Shown: positions 52,969-61,458 of the stretch, in pieces | How the letters are laid out: each line of letters starts with the position of its first letter | Numbering within the stretch: the stretch's first letter is position 1 | Assembly: GCF_019061145.1 (NCBI RefSeq) | Contig: NZ_JAHQZS010000005.1 | Coordinates: 248,001-312,000 of the forward strand | DNA: 64,000 bases | From: Anianabacter salinae | GTDB lineage: Bacteria; Pseudomonadota; Alphaproteobacteria; Rhodobacterales; Rhodobacteraceae | Direction: 5' to 3' | Notes under the pieces: generated by a model | What the model was told of the DNA's origin: nothing | Databases searched by the model: none | The model's input: only the letters and a program-made list of their open reading frames with translations | Position numbers and translations under genes: made by a program

Positions 52969-54716
52969 TGCTTGGCGCGGGGGGTGGTCTTGACCAGCTG
53001 AACAGGCTGGGCTTCCGGCTGGTGGCGCTATTGTCCGTGGCGCTTCTACCGCTTGGGCTGATCGCCATCCTGCAGACCTACCGCGTCATCGACGAGGCGA
53101 ACCAGCGGACCGAGGCCGCGCTGATCGGTGAAACGGTCGAGGCGGCATCCTACCAGCGCGAATTGATCCAGACCGCGATCGGGGCCGCCGAAGTTTTCGC
53201 GATCTCGATCGAGCAGTATCTGGTTGACCGGGCGACCTGTGACGAACCCTTCACCCAATTCGTCGACGCCAACCCCAGTTATGTCTTTGCGGGCTTCATC
53301 GAGGCGGACGGCACCTTGGCCTGTTCGTCTACCGGAGACCCGATCGACTTTACCGGCTACGCGGTTTGGGAGCAGTTCCGCCAGGACCAGACGCTGACCG
53401 TCAATGTCAGCCAGTCAGGCCGCGCCTCGGGTCTTCCGGTCGTGGTGGTGAATGTCCCTATCTTCGACGGTGATGAGTTTCGCGGCGGCGTGCCGATCTC
53501 GATCTCGCTGCAGACGCTCATGGACCGCTCGTTCGGCCGCGATGAGCGCAGTCGACCCGACGACGTCATCACGTTCAACGCGCGGGGTGATGTCCTGACC
53601 TCGGCGCGCGGCATCGACACGGTCAGCGAACGTCTGCCGGTCAATCGCTCGCTCGCGGCGCTGAACACGCAAGGCTCGGCCTCGTTTACCGATACCGTCG
53701 ATAACGGAGAGGACCGGTTCTACACCGTCGTGCCGCTGATCGGAGACGCCGTCTTTGCGATGGCGGTCTGGCCGCAGCGGCTGTCCCCCGGGTATTCCGG
53801 GTCGATCCCGATGCCGACGCTCGCCTTTCCGATCCTGATGTGGCTGGCCAGCGTCGCCGTGGCCTATTTCGCGGTGCACCGGCTGGTGATCCGGCACGTC
53901 CGGCACCTGCGCCACCAGATCCGCGTGTTCTCGTCGGCGCGGCGCACGCTGCCCGATCCGGTGCCCGCCGACATGCCGTCCGAACTGCGCGAGGTCGCGG
54001 AAGCCTTCTACGCGATGACTGAACGGATTCTCGCGGACGAGGCCGACCTTGCCAATTCGCTGCACGACAAGAACGTGCTTCTGAAAGAGGTCCATCACCG
54101 GGTGAAGAACAACCTGCAGCTCATCACGTCGATGGTGAACATGCAGATCCGGCGCTGCGATTCCAACGAGGCCAAGGATGTGCTGCACCGTCTTCAGGAC
54201 CGCGTGCTTGGCCTGTCGGTGATCCACCGCAGCCTGTATCACGCCTCGTCGCTGTCGAAGGTGCGGGCGGACATCCTTGTGCGCGAGATCGTCAATCAGC
54301 TGTTGATGCGCACGCTTGGACCAGACAGCGGCATCCGGGTGACGCATTCGCTGGACACCACGGTCCTGTATCCCGACCAGGCGGTTCCGCTGGCGCTGAT
54401 GGCGAACGAGGCGATCACCAACTCGCTGAAATTCCTCGGGCGCCCCTCTGCCGACACCGATCCCTGGATCGACGTCAAGCTGCACCGATTGCAGGACGGC
54501 CGGGTGGAACTGGTGGTGCAGAACTCGACGGGCGAGCCGGTGGCGCAGACCATTGCCCGCGAGGGCTATGGCCTTGGCAGCCAGTTGATGCGCGCCTTCA
54601 CCACGCAGCTTGGTGCCGAGCTGACCTCTGAAGAACTGGAGGACCGGTTCAGCCTGAGCCTTGTGTTCGAGATCGCCGATTTCGATCAGCCCGAGGACCG
54701 CAATGGCGGGGCCTGA
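52968..54716 (+). CDS. HisKA_2-type sensor kinase of the general stress response (PhyK-like)
   Basis: A 582-aa membrane histidine kinase. TM1 (about 13-33) and TM2 (about 286-306) flank a periplasmic sensor of about 250 residues (dCache-like by size; NPSYVFAGFIEADGTLACSS). A HAMP-like segment follows (RHLRHQIRVFSSARRTLPDP), then the HisKA_2 motif LLKEVHHRVKNNLQLITSMV with His377, and the HATPase PLALMANEAITNSLKFLG...GYGLGSQLM. This kinase class phosphorylates PhyR, and its location directly after ecfG supports that. Start shares TGATG with ecfG. The 3' end overlaps the amidoligase gene by 14 nt. Confidence 0.9.
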   Translation: MLGAGGGLDQLNRLGFRLVALLSVALLPLGLIAILQTYRVIDEANQRTEAALIGETVEAASYQRELIQTAIGAAEVFAISIEQYLVDRATCDEPFTQFVDANPSYVFAGFIEADGTLACSSTGDPIDFTGYAVWEQFRQDQTLTVNVSQSGRASGLPVVVVNVPIFDGDEFRGGVPISISLQTLMDRSFGRDERSRPDDVITFNARGDVLTSARGIDTVSERLPVNRSLAALNTQGSASFTDTVDNGEDRFYTVVPLIGDAVFAMAVWPQRLSPGYSGSIPMPTLAFPILMWLASVAVAYFAVHRLVIRHVRHLRHQIRVFSSARRTLPDPVPADMPSELREVAEAFYAMTERILADEADLANSLHDKNVLLKEVHHRVKNNLQLITSMVNMQIRRCDSNEAKDVLHRLQDRVLGLSVIHRSLYHASSLSKVRADILVREIVNQLLMRTLGPDSGIRVTHSLDTTVLYPDQAVPLALMANEAITNSLKFLGRPSADTDPWIDVKLHRLQDGRVELVVQNSTGEPVAQTIAREGYGLGSQLMRAFTTQLGAELTSEELEDRFSLSLVFEIADFDQPEDRNGGA

Positions 54717-55689
54717 GGCGATGGACTACGCAAGCCTTGTCCCGGCGCAGGGCACAGACGGCGCGGTCCGTAAGGTCGGTGTGGAAATCGAGTTCGGCGG
54801 CCTTGGCGAAACGCATGTGGCACGGATTGTCGTCGATGTTCTGGGCGGCGAGATCGACCATACCGGACCGCATGAATACCGGGTGCGCGGCACGTCCATC
54901 GGCGGCATCAAGGTGCTGCTGGACACCGCGCTTCGAGACAAGGCGGACAATCCGGTGGCCGAATGGGGGCTGAACGTCTCACGCGCCGTCGTCCCGGTCG
55001 AGATCGTGACCGAACCGCTCGACCCCGCCGATCTGCCGCAGCTCGACACGCTGCTGGCCCGTCTGCGCGGCGCCGGGGCGCTGGGCACCAAGGACGGAAT
55101 GCTTCTTGGCTTCGGCACGCACCTGAACCCGTCGCTTGCGGGCGAGGATGCCGGGCACATCCTGCCGACGCTGCGCGCCTTTGCGCTGCTTGAGGACTGG
55201 CTGCGCGAGGCGGAACCGATCGATGCATCGCGGCGCGTGCTGCCGTTTGTCGATCCCTATCCGCGCCGTCTGGTCGATGCACTGGCCGAGGAAGCCGCGG
55301 CGGACTGGACGCTTGATCGCATGATTGCGGCCTACCTTGGCCTTGCGCCATCGCGGAACCATGCGCTTGACCTGTTGCCGGTGCTGCGGCACCTCGACGA
55401 AGACCGTGTCGTTGCCGCGCTTGGCAGCGACGCGCAGTCCGTCAGCGGGCGACCCGCCTTTCACTACCGTCTTCCCGACAGCCGCATCGACGAGGAAGGG
55501 TGGAGCCTTGCGCCCACTTGGAACCGCTGGTGCCTGATCGAACGGGTTGCGGCGGATCACGGCTTTGTCGCCGATCTTGCTGCCGCCTTTTGCGCGCACC
55601 GTGCCAGCCTGACGACCCTTCGCGGCGACTGGGCCCGGCAAAGCGGTGAGATGCTGACAGGTTGGCGCGCCCGCACCGAGGCGGCATGA
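54703..55689 (+). CDS. Putative amidoligase (Amidoligase_2 family)
   Basis: A 328-aa protein of the predicted COOH-NH2 amidoligase group related to gamma-glutamyl-cysteine ligases. Family marks: VRKVGVEIEFGGLGE with paired acidic residues (Glu28, Glu30), PHEYRVRGTS, VPVEIVTEPLDPADLPQLD, and GFGTHLNPSLAGEDAG. Iyer and Aravind predicted that such enzymes join amines to amino acids or peptides and pair with glutamine-amidotransferase-like hydrolases, which is exactly the next gene here. I chose the ATG at 54703 with GAGGA upstream; an ATG at 54721 is an alternative. It overlaps the stress-kinase gene, so stress control is likely. Product unknown. Confidence 0.85.
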   Translation: MAGPEAMDYASLVPAQGTDGAVRKVGVEIEFGGLGETHVARIVVDVLGGEIDHTGPHEYRVRGTSIGGIKVLLDTALRDKADNPVAEWGLNVSRAVVPVEIVTEPLDPADLPQLDTLLARLRGAGALGTKDGMLLGFGTHLNPSLAGEDAGHILPTLRAFALLEDWLREAEPIDASRRVLPFVDPYPRRLVDALAEEAAADWTLDRMIAAYLGLAPSRNHALDLLPVLRHLDEDRVVAALGSDAQSVSGRPAFHYRLPDSRIDEEGWSLAPTWNRWCLIERVAADHGFVADLAAAFCAHRASLTTLRGDWARQSGEMLTGWRARTEAA

Positions 55690-56396
55690 CCCGGCCGGTG
55701 ATCGGTGTCACGACGTCCCGCAGGTCGGGCTGGCGCATCTTTCCGCTGGTCGCGTTCAACCTTTGGCTGGCCGGGGCGCGGGCAGTGCGCTGGCAGGCGG
55801 GCGGCGACGCCGACATCGGCAGCGTGGACGGCATCATCATCGGTGGCGGCGACGACATCTCGCCCGACCTTTACGGCGGAAAGCTGGTGAGCAGCGCGCG
55901 CCTAGACGCGGGCCGCGATGCGCTTGAGCAACGTCTGGTGAGTGAGGCGTTCGATGCGGGCAAGCCGGTGCTGGGCATCTGCCGCGGCGCCCAGATGCTG
56001 AACATCGCATTGGGCGGGACGTTGTGGCAGGACGCCTACGGCGTCTATACCGCCAGCGACCGCTACTGGACGGTGCTGCCGCGCAAGACCGTCTACATCG
56101 AGCCCGGCACGCGCCTGCACAAGATCGTCGGTCCGACGGACATGGTGGTGAACGCGCTGCACAGTCAGGCCGTTCAGGACCTTGGAAGCGGTCTGCGTGT
56201 CGCGGCGCGCGACAAGGGCGGCATGATCCAATCCGTCGAGCGGGTGCGTGATCCCTTTGCGCTGGGCGTCCAGTGGCATCCCGAACACCTGTTCTACGCC
56301 GGGCGGCAGCGCGCGATCTTCGCCGCGCTGGCCCTTGCCGCCAAGGCCTGCCGCGACGGCGCGCCGCAGGTCGAGGCTGCGGGGACGGTGGGCTAG
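55686..56396 (+). CDS. C26-family gamma-glutamyl hydrolase/glutamine amidotransferase-like protein
   Basis: A 236-aa class I glutamine-amidotransferase-fold hydrolase of peptidase family C26 (PuuD-like). Nucleophile Cys99 in LGICRGAQMLNIALGG; His198 and Glu200 in VQWHPEHLFY; and IIIGGGDDISPDLYGG upstream. It overlaps the amidoligase by 4 nt (ATGA). Such pairs are predicted to make and break a gamma-linked amide. The 3' end overlaps the convergent transporter by 4 nt. Confidence 0.9.
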   Translation: MTRPVIGVTTSRRSGWRIFPLVAFNLWLAGARAVRWQAGGDADIGSVDGIIIGGGDDISPDLYGGKLVSSARLDAGRDALEQRLVSEAFDAGKPVLGICRGAQMLNIALGGTLWQDAYGVYTASDRYWTVLPRKTVYIEPGTRLHKIVGPTDMVVNALHSQAVQDLGSGLRVAARDKGGMIQSVERVRDPFALGVQWHPEHLFYAGRQRAIFAALALAAKACRDGAPQVEAAGTVG

Positions 56397-57271
56397 CGGC
56401 GCTGCACCTCGTTCTTGACTTGCCCCCAGGCGAGAAGCGTGAACACCACGGTTCCGCCGACCACGTTGCCCGCAAACACCGGCACAAGGAACCCCGCGAA
56501 CCCGTCGTAGAGCGGCATCGCTCCGGTCACGACAAGATACGCCATCTCGACCGCGCCCGCGACGACATGCGCGAAATCCCCGGCTGCGATGAGCCAGGTG
56601 AAGGTCAGGATCACGAAGAAGTTGGCGGCTGTGCCCGACGGCAGCATCCAGACGATCGCGGCGACGATGACCCCCGCCGGGATCGCCTTGAAGAACAGAA
56701 CGTCCGGGTCGTAGCCAACGGCGTGCTCTGACAGCTGTGTGACGGTGGACAGGAAATCGGCGTCAAAGGTGGGCGTGTGCGCGATGAAGATCGCCGCGAT
56801 GAAGGCGCCCACCATGTTGGACAGGAACACCACGCCCCAAAGCTGCGCCGCCCTGCCGACGCTCCGCAGGCAGAAGTCGTTGATGACCGGCAACACGGTG
56901 GTGATCGTGTTCTCGGTGAAAAGCTGCATCCGCCCAAGGATCACGACGAGGAACCCGAAGGAATATCCCAGGTTCTCGACCAGCGGGCGCCATGCAGTGT
57001 CGGGAAGTTGATCCCGGAACACCGCTTCGCCCAGCACCGACAGGCTGATGAAGATACCCGCCGCCAGACCTGAATAGATCAGCGACTGCACGGGGCGGTG
57101 CAGTTCTTCCACGCCGTCGCGGCGGATCACCTCGTAGATCAGAACGGCGCTCAGCCGCGAGGCGTCCTGCACATCCTTTTCATCCGTGGAACTGTCGACG
57201 GCATTGTTGCCGTTATGCTGATCCGCGACGGGGATTTCCTTGTCTGCGCGGCTGAAATTCGTCTGGTCCAT
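56393..57271 (-). CDS. Formate/nitrite transporter-family (FNT) channel
   Basis: A 292-aa FNT channel with a 60-residue hydrophilic N-terminus and about six transmembrane helices. Hallmarks include LIYSGLAAGIFISLSVLGEA, YSFGFLVVILGRMQLFTENT, NMVGAFIAAIF, FFKAIPAGVIVAAIVWMLPS and HVVAGAVEMAYLVVTGAMPL. The layout with a long N-terminus resembles YfdC rather than FocA. It may pass formate, nitrite or another small acid. An EcfG-like site immediately upstream suggests stress induction, though the leader would be only a few nucleotides long. Confidence 0.9.
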   Translation of the reverse strand: MDQTNFSRADKEIPVADQHNGNNAVDSSTDEKDVQDASRLSAVLIYEVIRRDGVEELHRPVQSLIYSGLAAGIFISLSVLGEAVFRDQLPDTAWRPLVENLGYSFGFLVVILGRMQLFTENTITTVLPVINDFCLRSVGRAAQLWGVVFLSNMVGAFIAAIFIAHTPTFDADFLSTVTQLSEHAVGYDPDVLFFKAIPAGVIVAAIVWMLPSGTAANFFVILTFTWLIAAGDFAHVVAGAVEMAYLVVTGAMPLYDGFAGFLVPVFAGNVVGGTVVFTLLAWGQVKNEVQRR

Positions 57272-57279
57272 GGTTAGGG

Positions 57280-57305
57280 AACCCTTTTCGCTTGCGGTCC
57301 GTTCC
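57280..57305 (-). promoter_or_regulatory. Candidate EcfG promoter for FNT transporter
   Basis: On the minus strand GGAAC at 57305-57301, an 18-nt spacer, GTT at 57282-57280. The start codon at 57271 would give a nearly leaderless mRNA if this is the promoter. Confidence 0.45.
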
Positions 57306-57315
57306 GCCGCTCTAC

Positions 57316-57341
57316 GGAACCGTGAAGGCGGTGCGCCGGTT
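57316..57341 (+). promoter_or_regulatory. Candidate EcfG promoter for small Rho_N-like gene
   Basis: GGAAC at 57316-57320, an 18-nt spacer, GTT at 57339-57341, 32 nt upstream of the ATG at 57373, correctly oriented. It is arranged back to back with the transporter's site. Confidence 0.55.
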
Positions 57342-57372
57342 CTTGGGTCAGGCGACCGGAAAGGAGAGGCGA

Positions 57373-57636
57373 ATGACCAAATCGCATGGCCCCGCCATCA
57401 AGGATGACAAGACCTACGACGCCCTGCGCAAGGATGGCCGGTCAAAGGAAGCCGCCGCGCGGATCGCGAATGCGCAGGCGAACGACACGCAATCGCCCTC
57501 GGTAAAGGGCGGAGAGCATCCACCCTATGACGATTGGACCAAGGACGATCTCTATGCCCGCGCGCAAGAACTGGGCGTCGACGGGAGGTCGGACATGACC
57601 AAGGATCAGTTGATCGCCGCCTTGCGTCGTCGTTGA
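57373..57636 (+). CDS. Small Rho_N/SAP-like protein
   Basis: An 87-aa basic protein. The N-terminal 35 residues read MTKSHGPAIKDDKTYDALRK and DGRSKEAAARIANAQA, a pattern common in small stress-induced proteins. The C-terminus (DWTKDDLYARAQELGVDGRS to LIAALRRR) is a Rho N-terminal/SAP-like helix-extended-loop-helix that can bind nucleic acid. AAGGAGAGGCGA gives a strong ribosome site. An EcfG-like promoter precedes it, so it is likely part of the general stress response. Confidence 0.8.
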   Translation: MTKSHGPAIKDDKTYDALRKDGRSKEAAARIANAQANDTQSPSVKGGEHPPYDDWTKDDLYARAQELGVDGRSDMTKDQLIAALRRR

Positions 57637-57642
57637 GGCGGT

Positions 57643-58314
57643 TTACCCAAGATCCTCGTGCACGATCTTGGCTTCGGGCACGCCGAGGTCGGTCAAGGTC
57701 GCCGAGATGTCCTTGACCATCTGTTTTGGTCCGCAGATGTAGAAATACTGTTCCCACTCGGCGACCGTCTCGCGCAGCAGGTCCTTGTCGATCTGGCCGC
57801 TGCGGAACCGGGTCTTGTCTTCGTCCGTGAGCGTGAACAGGACGCCAAGGCCCTGCATCGCTTCCCATTCCTTTTGCAGGATGATGTCGGCCTCGGTCTT
57901 GTTGGAAAAGATCAGCGTGCAGGGGTTCAGCTTGCCCGCCTTGTCCCGCGCGCGCAGGATCGAGATGAAGGGCGTGACCCCGGCGCCGCCCGCGATGAAC
58001 ACGCCGTCGCCCTTGTCCTCGATGGCGCCCCAGGCATCCTCGATCAGCACGGTATCGCCCTTGGTCAGCTTGCCGATCTGTTCGGTCACGCCGTCATGCG
58101 AGGGGTAGCTCTTGATGGTGAATTCAAGGAAATCGTCCCCCGGCAGCGAGGTGAAGGTGAACGGGCGCTGTTCGTCGCGCCAGCCGTCCTTGTCGACAGC
58201 CAGTTCCGTCGCCTGTCCCGGCGTGAAGTCATAGCCTGCGGGCTTGTCGAAGCGCAGGCGGTTCACGTCGTGTGTCACCGGCTCGATGCTGTGCAGCGTG
58301 AGCGTATGGGTCAT
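57643..58314 (-). CDS. Ferredoxin reductase-like FAD/NAD(P) oxidoreductase
   Basis: A 223-aa flavin reductase of the ferredoxin-NADP reductase superfamily. FAD-binding RPFTFTSLPGDDFLEFTIK, VLIEDAWGAI, the NAD(P) loop GVFIAGGAGVTPFISILR and the C-terminal YFYICGPKQMVKDI are clear. There is no ferredoxin or globin domain, so its electron partner is separate. I chose the ATG at 58314 after AGGAGCACCAG. An EcfG-like promoter 28 nt upstream suggests stress induction. Confidence 0.88.
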   Translation of the reverse strand: MTHTLTLHSIEPVTHDVNRLRFDKPAGYDFTPGQATELAVDKDGWRDEQRPFTFTSLPGDDFLEFTIKSYPSHDGVTEQIGKLTKGDTVLIEDAWGAIEDKGDGVFIAGGAGVTPFISILRARDKAGKLNPCTLIFSNKTEADIILQKEWEAMQGLGVLFTLTDEDKTRFRSGQIDKDLLRETVAEWEQYFYICGPKQMVKDISATLTDLGVPEAKIVHEDLG

Positions 58315-58341
58315 CTGGTGCTCCTGTCTGGTTGGCGAACC

Positions 58342-58367
58342 AACCGGCCAGGGCGCGCAAGGGTTCC
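58342..58367 (-). promoter_or_regulatory. Candidate EcfG promoter for the ferredoxin reductase-like gene
   Basis: On the minus strand GGAAC at 58367-58363, an 18-nt spacer, GTT at 58344-58342, directed to the ATG at 58314. It begins 3 nt past the mscS-family stop. Confidence 0.55.
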
Positions 58368-58369
58368 GA

Positions 58370-59698
58370 TCAGTCCGGCGGGGCCCCTGTGGCAAGTTGA
58401 CTGCCCTCCAGCATCTTCACCTCGCGTTGCGGGAACGGGATCGAGATGCCGTGCTCTCGGAACGCATCCCACAAGGCAAGATAGACGTTGCCCCGGATAT
58501 TGGTCAGGCCCTGCGTCGGATCGCGGATCCAGAAGCGCAGGATGTAGTCGACCGAGCTGTCGCCGAACCCGACGATATGGCAGACTGCGGGACGGTCTGT
58601 CAGCACGCGGTTGACGCTGCTCGCCGCCTCGACGGCGACCTTGCGCACCAGATGCGGATCGTCCCCGTAGGCGGTGCCGAAGAAGATGTCGAGCCGCACG
58701 AAATCGTTGGAATGCGACCAGTTCACCACCTGTCCGGTGATGAGGTCCTCGTTCGGGATCAGGTATTCCTTGCCGTCCCGCGTGGTGATCGAGACATAGC
58801 GAGCGCCCAGCGCGTTGATCCAGCCGAACGTCTCGCCCAGCGAGATCACGTCGCCGGGCTTGATCGACCGGTCGAGCAGCAGGATCACGCCCGACACAAG
58901 GTTCGACACCACCTTTTGCAGACCGAACCCAAGCCCGACGCCGATGGCCCCCGACAGCACCGCCAGCCCCGTCAGGTCGAACCCCACCGCCTTGAGCCCG
59001 ATGAAGAAGGCGGCGGCATACAGGCCGATCTGCAGCATCTTGACCATCAGCACCTGCATCGACGGGCTGATCGCCTCGTTCGAGCGGATGCGCGCTGAGG
59101 TGGTCGTGGACACGATCCGCGCCAGCGTGAACAGAAGGCCGGTGACGACCGCCGCCTTCAGAAGTGTAAGCGCGGACAGGCGGAACTCGCCAAATTCCAC
59201 GGCCAGCCCGTCGAGGATCGCGGTCATCTCGTCGACAAGGCCGGTGTAGTAGACGATCACATAGGCCCAGAGCCCCCAGCGCACGACGCTGCGCAGGGCC
59301 GGGTTGCGGACCAGCCGAGTGGCAAAGACCACCAGCAAGAGGGCCAGCGCAATGGTCGCCACCAGTTCCAGAAGATAGCTGCGCGAGGGAAAGGCGTGAA
59401 TCGCCTGCATCGTCCAGGTCGCGATCCAGGACAAGGCGACGAAAAAGATCAGAAGCAGCCGACGATCGAAGGTCAGCGCCGCCCGCAGGCGCCACATCTG
59501 CCAGCCTTCGCGCGTGCGCAGCCATTCGCGGTAGCGCGGTGAGATCGCCATCTTGAGCAGGTAGGCCGCGACAAGGCATCCCACGAGAATCGCAAGCTGG
59601 ACAAGGCGCGAGGGCAGCAAGAGGTTGCGCGCCTGGCTTTCGATCATGCCCGCCAGCGCGACCAGTTGCGCCAGGATCGCCTGAATTTCGCCGTCCAT
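58370..59698 (-). CDS. MscS-family mechanosensitive channel
   Basis: A 442-aa small-conductance mechanosensitive channel. About five transmembrane helices precede the pore helix region AVLSGAIGVGLGFGLQKVVSN and the beta domain (LLLDRSIKPGDVISLGETFG, VSITTRDGKEYLIPNEDLIT). The C-terminal alpha/beta vestibule includes DPTQGLTNIRGNVYLALWDA. It relieves turgor on hypo-osmotic shock. I chose the ATG at 59698; the longer frame is implausible. It could complement ectD in osmotic defence. Confidence 0.92.
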   Translation of the reverse strand: MDGEIQAILAQLVALAGMIESQARNLLLPSRLVQLAILVGCLVAAYLLKMAISPRYREWLRTREGWQMWRLRAALTFDRRLLLIFFVALSWIATWTMQAIHAFPSRSYLLELVATIALALLLVVFATRLVRNPALRSVVRWGLWAYVIVYYTGLVDEMTAILDGLAVEFGEFRLSALTLLKAAVVTGLLFTLARIVSTTTSARIRSNEAISPSMQVLMVKMLQIGLYAAAFFIGLKAVGFDLTGLAVLSGAIGVGLGFGLQKVVSNLVSGVILLLDRSIKPGDVISLGETFGWINALGARYVSITTRDGKEYLIPNEDLITGQVVNWSHSNDFVRLDIFFGTAYGDDPHLVRKVAVEAASSVNRVLTDRPAVCHIVGFGDSSVDYILRFWIRDPTQGLTNIRGNVYLALWDAFREHGISIPFPQREVKMLEGSQLATGAPPD

Positions 59699-59828
59699 TC
59701 TCGTTGCCCTAACCTGCGGTTCCTGCCCTGCCTGCCCCCAAGGATGTGCGATGCTACGGGGCCTCGGCAAGCTGCCCCTCGTCCGTGACGCTTGATCGCG
59801 CCCCCGCGAAGGAGTATCGCAACGCATC

Positions 59829-59915
59829 ATGGAACGGATTTTCGATCTCGACGACCACGCTCGGCTGCCCTGGCGGTTTTTCGGCGCGTCGCTGACGGTG
59901 CTGGCCAGCCTATAG
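59829..59915 (+). CDS. Possible 28-aa small membrane peptide upstream of leuC
   Basis: ATG at 59829 opens a 28-codon frame: acidic start [17 protein letters not shown], then the hydrophobic [17 protein letters not shown] lies 14 nt upstream, a little far. The 284-nt gap between the mscS-family gene and leuC otherwise shows no gene. This could be a small membrane protein or nothing. Confidence 0.3.
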   Translation: MERIFDLDDHARLPWRFFGASLTVLASL

Positions 59916-59982
59916 GGCATGGCCATCGGCGCTGACGCGCCCGTTCCCCTGTTTTCCAAGATATACCCCGGGAGAGGACCAC

Positions 59983-61389
59983 ATGACCGCCCCGAAGACG
60001 CTCTACGACAAGATCTGGGATGCCCATGTCGTGCATCAGGCCGACGATGGCACCTGCCTTCTGTATATCGACCGTCACCTCGTGCACGAGGTGACGAGCC
60101 CGCAGGCCTTTGAAGGGTTGCGGATGACGGGTCGCAAGGTGCGTGCGCCCGAAAAGACCATCGCGGTGCCGGATCACAACGTGCCCACCACGCTGGACCG
60201 CGCCGAGGAGATCAAGGACGAACAGTCCCGCATCCAGGTCGAGGCGCTGCGCAAGAACGCCCGCGATTTCGGCGTCGAGATGTATGATGTCGATGATGTC
60301 CGCCAGGGCATCGTTCACATCATCGGCCCCGAACAGGGCTGGACCCAGCCGGGCATGACCATCGTCTGCGGCGACAGCCACACCGCCACGCACGGCGCAT
60401 TCGGTGCGCTGGCGCATGGCATCGGCACGTCCGAGGTGGAACATGTGCTGGCCACCCAGACGCTGATCCAGAAAAAATCCAAGAACATGCTGGTGAAGGT
60501 CGAGGGCGAATTGCCGCCCGGTGTCACTGCCAAGGACATCACCCTGACGGTGATCGGTCGCACCGGCACGGCGGGCGGCAACGGCCATGTGATCGAATAC
60601 GCCGGGTCCGCGATCCGTGCGCTGTCGGTCGAGGGCCGGATGACGGTCTGCAACATGGCCATCGAGGGCGGCGCGCGTGCTGGCCTCATCGCGCCCGATG
60701 AAAAGACCTTTGCCTACGTCAAGGGCCGCCCGCACGCGCCCAAGGGCGACGCGTGGGAGGACGCGCTGGCCTACTGGAAGACGATGACCTCGGACGAGGG
60801 CGCGCATTACGACAAGATCATCGAGATCGACGCCTCTGAAATCGTGCCTGTCGTGACATGGGGCACCTCGCCAGAGGACGTGCTGCCGATCACTGGGGTC
60901 GTGCCGTCGCCGTCCGATTTCACCGGCGGCAAGGTCGAGGCTGCCAAGCGGTCGCTCGACTACATGGGTCTGACACCGGGGCAGAAGCTGTCCGAGATCG
61001 AGATCGACACGGTGTTCATCGGGTCCTGCACCAATGGCCGGATCGAGGATCTGCGCGAAGTTGCCAAGGTCATGGAAGGCAAGAAGGTCAAGGCCGGCCT
61101 GCGCGCGATGATCGTTCCGGGATCGGGCCTTGTCCGTGCCCAGGCCGAGGAAGAGGGTATCGCGCAAAAGCTGCAGGAGGCCGGGTTCGAATGGCGCATG
61201 GCGGGCTGTTCGATGTGCCTTGGCATGAACCCCGACCAGCTGGCCGAGGGCGAGCGTTGCGCGTCCACCTCGAACCGCAACTTCGAGGGGCGGCAGGGCT
61301 ACAAGGGCCGGACGCACTTGGTCTCGCCCGGCATGGCCGCCGCCGCAGCGATCACGGGGCGCCTGACCGACGTGCGCGATCTGGCATAG
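59983..61389 (+). CDS. leuC: 3-isopropylmalate dehydratase large subunit
   Basis: With LeuD, isomerises 2- to 3-isopropylmalate in leucine synthesis. The 468-aa protein has the Fe-S Cys residues in [12 protein letters not shown] and [12 protein letters not shown], and [33 protein letters not shown] and [15 protein letters not shown] signatures. GGGAGAGGACCAC precedes the ATG. A stable hairpin follows, then an unusual inserted gene before leuD. Confidence 0.97.
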   Translation: MTAPKTLYDKIWDAHVVHQADDGTCLLYIDRHLVHEVTSPQAFEGLRMTGRKVRAPEKTIAVPDHNVPTTLDRAEEIKDEQSRIQVEALRKNARDFGVEMYDVDDVRQGIVHIIGPEQGWTQPGMTIVCGDSHTATHGAFGALAHGIGTSEVEHVLATQTLIQKKSKNMLVKVEGELPPGVTAKDITLTVIGRTGTAGGNGHVIEYAGSAIRALSVEGRMTVCNMAIEGGARAGLIAPDEKTFAYVKGRPHAPKGDAWEDALAYWKTMTSDEGAHYDKIIEIDASEIVPVVTWGTSPEDVLPITGVVPSPSDFTGGKVEAAKRSLDYMGLTPGQKLSEIEIDTVFIGSCTNGRIEDLREVAKVMEGKKVKAGLRAMIVPGSGLVRAQAEEEGIAQKLQEAGFEWRMAGCSMCLGMNPDQLAEGERCASTSNRNFEGRQGYKGRTHLVSPGMAAAAAITGRLTDVRDLA

Positions 61390-61396
61390 GCGCGGT

Positions 61397-61421
61397 GCGG
61401 GGGCGGCTGGATCGCCCCCGC
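61397..61421 (+). repeat. 9-bp hairpin between leuC and the hydrolase gene
   Basis: GCGGGGGCG and CGCCCCCGC are perfect inverted copies on a 7-nt loop, 8 nt past the leuC stop. There is no T-run, so it is more likely an RNA-processing or stability element than a full terminator. Confidence 0.6.
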
Positions 61422-61458
61422 TGCTTGCCCGCCCCGTCGCATTGACCGGAGACGAAAG

